Shown here: positions 1-5,306 of the stretch, piece by piece
Position numbering within the stretch: the first letter of the stretch is position 1
Layout: each line of letters starts with the position of its first letter
Source: Bacteroidales bacterium
Lineage (GTDB): Bacteria > Bacteroidota > Bacteroidia > Bacteroidales > UBA932
DNA length: 64,000 nucleotides
Assembly (NCBI GenBank): GCA_017458265.1
Contig: JAFTFV010000048.1
Span: forward strand, 1-64,000
Direction of reading: 5' to 3'
The notes under the pieces: model-generated
Databases searched by the model: none
Told to the model about the DNA's origin: nothing
What the model saw: only the letters and a program-made list of their open reading frames with translations
Position numbers and translations under genes: made by a program

Positions 1-76
1 CCTCAGCTGACTCGCCGCGTAACAGTTCCAGCACCACTGTGCTCTTGAACTTCGCTGATTTTCTTCCGTTTGCCAT
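1..76 (-). CDS. IS3-family transposase OrfA, N-terminal fragment (cut by window edge)
   Basis: The first 25 codons are visible, read leftward from ATG at 76. They give MANGRKSAKFKSTVVLELLR followed by GESAE. This matches the helix-turn-helix start of IS3-family OrfA proteins, which typically read '...FKxKVxLExLRGE'. That region binds the terminal inverted repeats of the element. A Bacteroidetes -7 box lies just upstream. The rest of the element lies outside the window and I could not recognise its terminal inverted repeat between here and the ATPase gene, so family assignment rests on this short match only. Confidence 0.55.
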   Translation of the reverse strand, partial: MANGRKSAKFKSTVVLELLRGESAE

Positions 77-83
77 ACGAACA

Positions 84-91
84 CAAAATTA
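84..91 (-). promoter_or_regulatory. -7 box (TAATTTTG) for the transposase gene
   Basis: Read on the minus strand, TAATTTTG fits the Bacteroidetes TAnnTTTG consensus. It ends 7 nt before the ATG at 76, so the leader would be very short or absent. Confidence 0.4.
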
Positions 92-148
92 CTCTTTTTC
101 TTGGTCTTATTTTGTGCTCGGTCAAATTTGCGGCTAATATAGAGGCGG

Positions 149-1351
149 TTAATACAAAAATCCAAACAGCCAAAGGGGAATCTTATTTCCACGGCCGAAT
201 TCTACGCCGTCAATGGCTAAATAACTATTATCTATATCCTTTATTTGTTCAAAGCTCTTTCCGGGACCTCCTACTTCAAACAGGTACTTTTCGTCCACCA
301 GAAAATCGCCTTTGGATGGATAATATACGTTGCAGACTCTGCTCAACTGATTGTAGAAGAAGGTCTCCCGGATGGTTCCAATCTCCGGGTTGTCGGATAG
401 GGCATACATGAGATTGGAATTATCCAGGAAGAGTTTGTCAGGTGAGGACAGTTTTTTCACGGATTTGGGTTTGGTTTTGAGTTGACCAATAAGGGCAGCC
501 CGCTCGAGAAGGTCCATCAGTTTAAGCCCTTGCTCCCGATTGGTCTCCAACTGATTATAAATCTCTTCCATATTGGGGATAAAAGGAACCTGGGCTGCTA
601 TGATATAGAGTAACTTCTTAAGTTTTTGTATAGTAGCATACTCCACTTCGGTAACAGCCGGGATATCCTGCTCAATCACCTGACGGCAAACCTCGGCCAG
701 GCGGTCGTTGAATCCTTCCGGGTCTTCCATATAGAAGGGGTAATAGCCGTGCTTGAGGTAATCATTGAAATAGTTTAGGACATGGATTTTGCCAGTGATT
801 TCCGTAGCTATTTCCACATGACGGGTTAGGATATCCTCCAAACTGACTTTTTCCCAGGACATGATGCCTTCAAAGGCAAGGTATTCGCGGAAAGACATTC
901 CGTGGACCGTGTTCATGGACGTTCTTCTGGAGAGATCCACGTTGCCCTCGCCAATCTGGAGCATAGAGCTTCCAGTGAAAACGACATTCATCGTAGGATA
1001 GTTGTCATAGATATTCTTGATACCCCACTCCCAGTTTTTGTATTTATGCACTTCATCCAGGAAGAGGTGGGTACCGCCGTGGATATAATGATACTCAACC
1101 AGGTCGTCCAAGCTGTTCCCGTTGAACCAAATATGATCTAGTGAAGCATAAAGAATCTTGCTGTCATCAGTGAACGACTCCTTGATATGCTGCTTGAGGA
1201 GCGTGGATTTTCCCACACCTTTCGGGCCTTTGATGCCGATTATCCTGGGGCTCCAGTTGATGTGGTCATATATCTCCCGTTTGAAGTCAAGGCTGACTTG
1301 CGACACCAATCTGTGCGAGTTTCTGTAAAGTACGTCCGGATTCAGTTCCAT
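149..1351 (-). CDS. AAA family ATPase with DUF4143-like C-terminal region
   Basis: This 400-residue protein has a P-loop GPKGVGKST at residues 42-50, a Walker B motif LFLDEV at 96-101 and a sensor-like FTGSS at 125-129. This is the layout of the AAA_14/DUF4143 ATPases that are abundant and patchily distributed in Bacteroidetes. The C-terminal part ends in a segment (GDFLVDEKYLFEVGG) resembling the restriction-nuclease-like fold often attached to these ATPases. Their cellular role is poorly known. I chose ATG at 1351 because an upstream TTG (1384) lies inside the -7 box. The gene sits next to an IS fragment and has two palindromes over its promoter, which suggests horizontal transfer and autoregulation (inference). 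Confidence 0.8.
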   Translation of the reverse strand: MELNPDVLYRNSHRLVSQVSLDFKREIYDHINWSPRIIGIKGPKGVGKSTLLKQHIKESFTDDSKILYASLDHIWFNGNSLDDLVEYHYIHGGTHLFLDEVHKYKNWEWGIKNIYDNYPTMNVVFTGSSMLQIGEGNVDLSRRTSMNTVHGMSFREYLAFEGIMSWEKVSLEDILTRHVEIATEITGKIHVLNYFNDYLKHGYYPFYMEDPEGFNDRLAEVCRQVIEQDIPAVTEVEYATIQKLKKLLYIIAAQVPFIPNMEEIYNQLETNREQGLKLMDLLERAALIGQLKTKPKSVKKLSSPDKLFLDNSNLMYALSDNPEIGTIRETFFYNQLSRVCNVYYPSKGDFLVDEKYLFEVGGPGKSFEQIKDIDNSYLAIDGVEFGRGNKIPLWLFGFLY

Positions 1352-1373
1352 ATCTTTGTGCTTTAAATCAATG

Positions 1374-1381
1374 CAAATATA
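1374..1381 (-). promoter_or_regulatory. -7 box (TATATTTG) of the AAA ATPase gene
   Basis: TATATTTG on the minus strand is a full match to TAnnTTTG. It lies 22 nt upstream of the ATG at 1351. The first of two 16-bp palindromes starts 6 bp further upstream, overlapping where the -33 contacts would be. Confidence 0.65.
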
Positions 1382-1386
1382 CAAAA

Positions 1387-1434
1387 CAATCTTGGAAGAT
1401 TGAAATTCTTTTAAAAAACAATCTTGGAAGATTG
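1387..1434. repeat. Two identical 16-bp palindromes (operator-like)
   Basis: CAATCTTGGAAGATTG occurs at 1387-1402 and again at 1419-1434. The copies are exact and lie 32 bp apart, about three helical turns. Each has 7-bp perfect arms (CAATCTT/AAGATTG) around GG. They lie immediately upstream of the -7 box of the ATPase gene. The spacing and placement fit a dimeric DNA-binding protein site or the end signature of a small mobile cassette. Confidence 0.7.
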
Positions 1435-1586
1435 AACGAAGGGTAAGTTAGTCCCCAGATGAGAACTTCTTCCCTATACATTTGTCATTATCGATATTAT
1501 CCACTATCTTGCATTAGGATTCGTCGAAGGGGAATTCGTTTGAAGGGATGACAACCCTCCCAAGTTTCTTGGTCCGAGCCTCATTG

Positions 1587-1617
1587 AAAAGCCGTTACCT
1601 GACGGCTTTTATTTTTT
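1587..1617 (+). terminator. Intrinsic terminator
   Basis: AAAAGCCGT (1587-1595) pairs perfectly with ACGGCTTTT (1602-1610) and is followed by a T-rich tract. No protein gene ends just upstream on the plus strand. It therefore either ends a short unannotated transcript starting near 1515, where a weak TATCTTGC box lies at 1505-1512, or is a leftover of a lost gene. Confidence 0.6.
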
Positions 1618-1638
1618 GCGAATTCGTAAAATCTTATT

Positions 1639-1646
1639 ATCTTTGC
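1639..1646 (+). promoter_or_regulatory. -7 box (TATCTTTG) for candidate small RNA
   Basis: TATCTTTG is a full match to TAnnTTTG. A TTG lies at 1616-1618, about 20 bp upstream, at the expected -33 spacing. A terminator follows within 80 bp, so the predicted transcript is short. Confidence 0.5.
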
Positions 1647-1649
1647 GGT

Positions 1650-1720
1650 AGCTTCGTGAAAGTTAGAGGGCACTACGGTGCGCCTCCTTGCAGGGGACCT
1701 TCGGGTACCCCTGTATTTTT
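1650..1720 (+). ncRNA. Candidate ~70-nt small RNA with two stable hairpins
   Basis: Hairpin 1 is GAGG-GCAC (1666-1673), loop TACG, then GTGC-G-CCTC (1678-1686). Hairpin 2 is CAGGGGACC (1691-1699), a TTCG tetraloop closed by C-G, then GGT-A-CCCCTG (1704-1713), followed by TATTTTT. Hairpin 2 with its T-tract is a good intrinsic terminator. A consensus -7 box sits just upstream. I do not recognise a known RNA family. The alternative is that this is only the terminator of a lost gene. Confidence 0.4.
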
Positions 1721-1775
1721 ATGGATAGATGTCAACTACGCTGTCTCCATCGTAAATCAGGGTGTTCATATAATA

Positions 1776-1832
1776 TTGCCGCGTCGGCGGAAAAAGTTGC
1801 CACGCAGTGGCGTTCTGCTGACAACGCGGCAA
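1776..1832. repeat. Nested inverted repeat
   Basis: The outer arms TTGCCGCGT (1776-1784) and ACGCGGCAA (1824-1832) are perfect. They enclose a second perfect hairpin GCCAC (1799-1803) - GCA - GTGGC (1807-1811). Related GCGTCGGC words recur just downstream (about 1862-1872). Function unknown. Confidence 0.45.
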
Positions 1833-1981
1833 CGAAACATGGCGTATTGGCAGAAAACCACGCCGCGTCGGCAAGGAATGATGCATCCTATGCGAATATG
1901 GCTGCCAACGCGGCCAAATCTATACACACTGTTTTGCACTTGGTCCTGGATTTACATTTCGGCCGTTTCGCTTAGAATCGT

Positions 1982-1989
1982 TATATTTG
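1982..1989 (+). promoter_or_regulatory. -7 box (TATATTTG) of the DUF1653-TSCPD/dinB operon
   Basis: TATATTTG is a full consensus match. The first ATG downstream (2012) opens a 25-codon ORF that resembles the start of a flavodoxin-like protein. The operon's real first gene probably starts at 2064, inside that ORF. Confidence 0.6.
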
Positions 1990-2011
1990 TAGTTGCAAAG
2001 AATGATTTCCT

Positions 2012-2089
2012 ATGAGTAAAAAAATAGTTGTAGTGAATGCCGGGCGGAGGCCGGCTTTTGAATATGGAGCAGTACTATCGTCATTTTAG
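2012..2089 (+). pseudogene. Truncated flavodoxin-like 5' end, or leader peptide
   Basis: The 25 codons begin MSKKIVVVNAGRRPAF and stop at TAG 2087. The first eleven residues resemble the first beta-strand and FMN-binding loop of NADPH-dependent FMN reductase/flavodoxin-fold proteins (typically MSKKIVVxNAGPRK). The similarity then ends. It may be the captured promoter and first codons of a lost gene, now serving as a translated leader for the DUF1653-TSCPD gene whose ATG lies inside it in another frame. The match is short, so this is tentative. Confidence 0.35.
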
Positions 2090-2603
2090 GAACCGGAAGG
2101 TGTATCGCTTCGTGACCTTCGCAACCATTGAGGCGACGGAGGAGGAGGCCGTGGTGTACCAGGCCATGTACGGGGACCGCCGGTACTGGATAAGGCCGAA
2201 GGCCAATTTCTTCGAGGAAGTCATGTATGACGGGAAGATGGTGCGGAGGTTCCAGCCCATCCCCCAAGAGGAGGCATTGAAGGAAACAGAGACATCAATT
2301 AAGCAAGTGAATCAAATGCGTAACGTAACAAAACTGTCAGATAATACCGTAGGCGGCGTCCGCAGCACATCGTTCGCCACGTGCGGCATAACGTGCTCCA
2401 CGCAGATCAACATCCAGACGGAAGGCGACACCATCCGCCGGGTGGAAATCGTAAAAGGCTGCGACGGAAACACCAAGGGCCTCGCCAGGCTGTGCGAAGG
2501 CCGAAAGATTCAGGACGTAATCGGCCTTCTGGAAGGCATTGACTGCAAGGGCCGTGGGACCAGTTGCCCGGACCAGCTTGCGAGGGCGCTCAAGGAGCTG
2601 TGA
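2064..2603 (+). CDS. DUF1653 - TSCPD domain fusion protein
   Basis: This 179-residue protein has two parts. Residues about 3-65 match DUF1653: YYRHF..., VVYQAMYGDRRYWIRP, FFEEV...VRRF. Residues about 85-178 match the stand-alone TSCPD family (TIGR03905): a GITCSTQI segment, then GCDGNTKGL, and the name-giving TSCPDQLA near the end. TSCPD domains also occur at the C-terminus of B12-dependent ribonucleotide reductases. The cysteines are kept, so metal binding is plausible. Both families are usually separate small proteins, so the fusion is notable. ATG 2064 gives the cleanest DUF1653 start. The next gene (Y-family polymerase) starts 8 nt after the stop, so the two are probably co-transcribed. 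Biochemical function is unknown. Confidence 0.8.
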   Translation: MEQYYRHFRNRKVYRFVTFATIEATEEEAVVYQAMYGDRRYWIRPKANFFEEVMYDGKMVRRFQPIPQEEALKETETSIKQVNQMRNVTKLSDNTVGGVRSTSFATCGITCSTQINIQTEGDTIRRVEIVKGCDGNTKGLARLCEGRKIQDVIGLLEGIDCKGRGTSCPDQLARALKEL

Positions 2604-2611
2604 TGTAGCCC

Positions 2612-3793
2612 ATGCCCCGCATCATCTTCCATATCGATGTGAATTCCGCATTCCTCAGCTGGACGGCGGTGAAGATGGTGCGCGAAGGCAAGCCGGACAT
2701 CCGGCTGGTGCCATCAGTAGTTTCCGGAGACCCCTCCGACCGCAGGAGCATCATTACGGCGGCATCCATCCCGGCCAAGAAACTCGGCATCAAGACGGCC
2801 CAGCCAGTGTCGATGGCGCTGCGCACGTACCCGCAGCTCGTTATCGTCGGAGGCGACTGGACATGGTACAAAGCCTGCTCGGAGGGCTTCATCTCCATCT
2901 GCCGGAGTTACTCTCCTGTGCTGCAGCAATTCTCCATCGATGAGTGCTTCATCGACATGAGCCTTCGCTGCAAGCCGGACAATGCGGTGGAAGTGGCCAC
3001 CCGGCTAAAGGACGAGGTGAAAGCCCGGATGGGATTCACTGTAAATGTGGGCATCGGCTCAAACAAACTGCTGGCGAAGATGGCGTCCGACTTCGAGAAG
3101 CCGGACAAGGTGCATACCCTCTGGGAGAGTGAGGTGCAGGAAAAGATGTGGCCGTTGGGCGTGCGCGATTTGTTGTGGGTAGGCAAAAAGACCGAAGAGC
3201 GCCTGACGGCCTACGGCATTCATACCATCGGCCAGCTGGCTTCTTTGGGAATGGGGTCGCTGACCCGGCTGGTGGGACAGAAGTTTGCCCGGCAGCTGCA
3301 CGAGAATGCCAACGGCCGGGACGACTCTCCGGTGGAAACGGAGACGGCAGAGGCCAAGAGCTACAGCGCCGAGCGCACCTTCTCCAAGGATCTGGTGGAC
3401 CCCAAGGACATCGACCGGGCGCTGTTCAATGTGGCCTGCATCGTCGCCCATAGGATACGCAGGGACGATTTCCGGGCATCGACGGTGTCGATGTTCGTCA
3501 AGTACAAAGACTTCTCGGTTGCCCAGAAACAGTGCCAGACGGCGCAGCCCACCGATGTGACTGCCGTCATCCTGAACGAGGCCCGAAGGATGCTCTCGGA
3601 GGTCTGGGACGGGGAAACGCCCATCCGGCAGGTGGGCCTTGGCGTTTCTAAACTCACGCATGAATCGGCCATCCAGATGTCCCTGTTCGAAGACCCCAAG
3701 ATGGAGTATTACAGGGAATGGGACAGGCAATACGATGAGGAGAAGGCCAAGGCAGAGGATGCCCGGATGCTGGCATACGAACGCAAGACATAA
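2612..3793 (+). CDS. dinB: Y-family DNA polymerase (DinB/Pol IV type)
   Basis: This 393-residue translesion polymerase begins IIFHIDVNSAFLSW, carrying the first catalytic Asp. The motif SIDECFIDMS supplies the catalytic Asp-Glu pair. GIGSNKLLAKMASDFEKPD and the helix-hairpin-helix region LWVGKKTEERLTAYGI follow. A little-finger domain comes next, and QMSLF at about 355-359 matches the beta-clamp binding motif. Length is close to that of other Pol IV proteins (350-400). It copies past DNA lesions with low fidelity. It sits 8 nt behind the DUF1653-TSCPD gene, which suggests a shared damage-related role (inference). I see no LexA-type operator I could defend. Confidence 0.9.
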   Translation: MPRIIFHIDVNSAFLSWTAVKMVREGKPDIRLVPSVVSGDPSDRRSIITAASIPAKKLGIKTAQPVSMALRTYPQLVIVGGDWTWYKACSEGFISICRSYSPVLQQFSIDECFIDMSLRCKPDNAVEVATRLKDEVKARMGFTVNVGIGSNKLLAKMASDFEKPDKVHTLWESEVQEKMWPLGVRDLLWVGKKTEERLTAYGIHTIGQLASLGMGSLTRLVGQKFARQLHENANGRDDSPVETETAEAKSYSAERTFSKDLVDPKDIDRALFNVACIVAHRIRRDDFRASTVSMFVKYKDFSVAQKQCQTAQPTDVTAVILNEARRMLSEVWDGETPIRQVGLGVSKLTHESAIQMSLFEDPKMEYYREWDRQYDEEKAKAEDARMLAYERKT

Positions 3794-3830
3794 CCGCATA
3801 TGACCGCAATGCTCGGGCAGGGAACGAATT

Positions 3831-3958
3831 TTTGATACATTCAGACCACCACTTTAGGCTCCGGAATGGCGATTTTGGTGGTTTGGCAGGGTTTAAACTA
3901 AGGCAAACCACCGTTTTCGGCCTTGTACAGCAAAAAACGTTGGTTTGAATGTATCAAA
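3831..3958. mobile_element. 128-bp MITE-like element with internal hairpins
   Basis: The ends are inverted: TTTGATACATTCAGACCACC at the left, while the right end read inward gives TTTGATACATTCAAACCAAC, two mismatches in 20. Inside, CAGACCACCA (3842-3851) pairs with TGGTGGTTTG (3876-3885). CAAACCACCGTTTT (3904-3917) pairs with AAAACGTTGGTTTG (3934-3947). No ORF of its own is credible. The right hairpin belongs to the same sequence family as the perfect palindrome at 34321-34376. It lies downstream of dinB, in a gap of about 430 bp without genes. Confidence 0.65.
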
Positions 3959-3970
3959 TCATGGCTGGGC

Positions 3971-4080
3971 GGGCTAAAGCACACTGTTGGCACCGCAGGG
4001 GCGAAAACGTGCTTTAAGCGGGGGTAAATGGCAGGGCTAAAGCACACTTTTGGCAACCCAGGGGCGAAAACGTGCTTTAA
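3971..4080. repeat. Two 47-bp direct repeats, each a hairpin
   Basis: The units at 3971-4017 and 4034-4080 are near-identical, starting GGGCTAAAGCACACT and ending GGGGCGAAAACGTGCTTTAA. Each folds back through TAAAGCAC/GTGCTTTA. They sit 13 bp beyond the MITE-like element. The arm-inner GTTTTCG word is shared with the hairpins of that element, which suggests related palindromic families. Confidence 0.65.
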
Positions 4081-4217
4081 CGGAGCTTTGTCGTAGCCGG
4101 AATTGGCTTGATTATCAGAGTACACAGGGTTTTGCACATGAGCCGTTTTTTCCGCCTCGTTATACTTTTTTCTTGAGAAAGTGAGCGTGAAACAGCCAAG
4201 TCTTCCGCGGTTTTTCG

Positions 4218-4225
4218 TAACTTCG
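4218..4225 (+). promoter_or_regulatory. -7 box (TAACTTCG) of the PAS gene
   Basis: TAACTTCG differs from TAnnTTTG at one base and ends only 4 nt before the ATG at 4230, so the mRNA would start at or next to the start codon. Confidence 0.45.
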
Positions 4226-4229
4226 CGGC

Positions 4230-4577
4230 ATGAAAAGAGATTATTTCGAAGGCGCAGACGTGGCTGTAACCATCTGCGCGAAGGATGGAACCATACTGGA
4301 TATGAACCGGAAATCCCGGAAGACATTCCTGAAACCGGGGCAGGAGGAGATTATCGGCAAGAATGTGTTGGACTGTCATCCTGAGCCCGCAAGGACCATG
4401 CTGGCAGGCATGCTGGAGAATCCCCGCACCAATGTCTACACCGTAGAGAAGGAAGGCGTGAAAAAACTCATCTTCCAGTGCCCCTGGTACGACGAGGGCG
4501 AGTATGCCGGATATATGGAACTGTCAATGGTCCTGCCAGAAATTATACCCAACAGAATCAGAAAACCCAAGGTCTGA
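4230..4577 (+). CDS. Single PAS-domain protein
   Basis: This 115-residue protein is essentially one PAS domain with no output domain. Visible PAS features are DVAVTICAKDGTILDMNRKS near the start, IIGKNVLDCHP in the middle and the beta-sheet strands ending GYMELSMVLPE. No signal peptide or membrane segment is seen. It may sense a ligand or redox state and act through a partner protein. Its neighbours (hairpin repeats upstream, SprT-like protease convergent downstream) do not tell the partner. A -7 box sits 4 nt from the ATG. Confidence 0.7.
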   Translation: MKRDYFEGADVAVTICAKDGTILDMNRKSRKTFLKPGQEEIIGKNVLDCHPEPARTMLAGMLENPRTNVYTVEKEGVKKLIFQCPWYDEGEYAGYMELSMVLPEIIPNRIRKPKV

Positions 4578-4592
4578 GAGGGCTAAAGCTGA

Positions 4593-5264
4593 TTATACCA
4601 GCTCGGAAATCGGCAGGGGAGGGATGCCCTCCAGGTGGGCGCGGACTTCGGACATGTCGGCAAAGAAGACGTTGAAGGCGGCCGATGTGGGGAAGCGGTT
4701 GAACCATGCGCTTTCCAGGCGGTAATACTTTATGTCCGAGGCGTTTCCGCTGCGGCGGAGGACTCTGTCCCAGGCCCGGATCTTGGGGGCCGAAAAGGGC
4801 AGCAGTTTGAGGCCTTCCCGCCCGTCACGGAAGGTGACGATGGCGACGATGTGCGGCTTCACCCTCTTGTCCAGGCCTTCTTCGCGCTGCTCGGCGGTGA
4901 GGCGGTGGGAGATGGTGACATGCCGGCCGAAGTCCCTGTTTATCCTTGCCATCATGGCGCGGAAAACCTTGCCGTGGGTGGATGTGTCCTTGATTTTCTG
5001 CTGCCAGATGCAGCAGTGGATCATCTCGTGGATGATGGTGTCCTCAATCTCTTCCTCCGGGAGGTCATGGCGGGTGCTTATCCTGAGGCGGAGGTCATAT
5101 CGGCCCACAGTAAAGCCCGCGATGCGTTTTGTCCTGAAAGTGCACTGGCCCACATAAGAGGCGGAATTGCTGAGTTCGATGGGAACCTTCTCCAGTTTTC
5201 CGTCGAACATGAGAGCGTTGTACTCGTCGAATTTTGCCTCAATATATGGAACCGTTGCCTTCAT
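4593..5264 (-). CDS. SprT-like zinc metalloprotease domain protein
   Basis: This 223-residue protein carries HEMIH at residues 79-83 and a third ligand candidate His97 (STHGKVF). This is the zinc site of SprT/Spartan-like proteases. Flanking features (YNALMFDGKL near the start, IEDTIIHEMIHCCIWQQ) fit the family. Eukaryotic Spartan cuts DNA-protein crosslinks, but the bacterial role is unclear. A C-terminal domain after about residue 120 is not recognised. ATG 5264 is preferred over a TTG at 5276, which lies in the -7 box. It is convergent with the PAS gene and divergent from the M23 peptidase gene, with back-to-back promoters. Confidence 0.75.
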   Translation of the reverse strand: MKATVPYIEAKFDEYNALMFDGKLEKVPIELSNSASYVGQCTFRTKRIAGFTVGRYDLRLRISTRHDLPEEEIEDTIIHEMIHCCIWQQKIKDTSTHGKVFRAMMARINRDFGRHVTISHRLTAEQREEGLDKRVKPHIVAIVTFRDGREGLKLLPFSAPKIRAWDRVLRRSGNASDIKYYRLESAWFNRFPTSAAFNVFFADMSEVRAHLEGIPPLPISELV

Positions 5265-5273
5265 TTTGCGCTG

Positions 5274-5281
5274 CAAAGATA
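5274..5281 (-). promoter_or_regulatory. -7 box (TATCTTTG) of the SprT-like gene
   Basis: Full TAnnTTTG match on the minus strand, ending 9 nt before the ATG at 5264. It is back to back with the promoter of the M23 peptidase gene, only 11 bp apart. Confidence 0.6.
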
Positions 5282-5292
5282 AGATATTTTAG

Positions 5293-5300
5293 TAACTTTG
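5293..5300 (+). promoter_or_regulatory. -7 box (TAACTTTG) of the M23 peptidase gene
   Basis: Full TAnnTTTG match ending 6 nt before the ATG at 5307, so a leaderless or nearly leaderless transcript is expected. Confidence 0.6.
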
Positions 5301-5306
5301 CAGCCT

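Larger units (their letters stand above)
1435..2011. other. Noncoding stretch with hairpins, a candidate small RNA and a promoter
   Basis: I see no convincing protein gene here. Two overlapping open frames on the plus strand (roughly 1548-2015 and 1688-1975) have no recognisable domain and run through hairpins and terminators. The stretch holds an intrinsic terminator (1587-1617), a -7 box (1639-1646) followed by a two-hairpin candidate RNA, a nested inverted repeat (1776-1832) and the promoter of the next operon (1982-1989). It looks like decayed accessory DNA. Confidence 0.55.

Noticed and set aside
1560..1610. tRNA-like words (GGTCCGAGCC)
   Set aside because: No acceptor or anticodon arm can be built around it; only a terminator hairpin follows.
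1548..2015. Overlapping open frames of 95-155 codons on the plus strand
   Set aside because: They run through a terminator hairpin, a nested inverted repeat and a promoter, have no recognisable domain, and the composition is repeat-driven.
3971..4080. CRISPR array
   Set aside because: Only two units of 47 bp with a 16-bp gap, each self-complementary, and no cas genes nearby.
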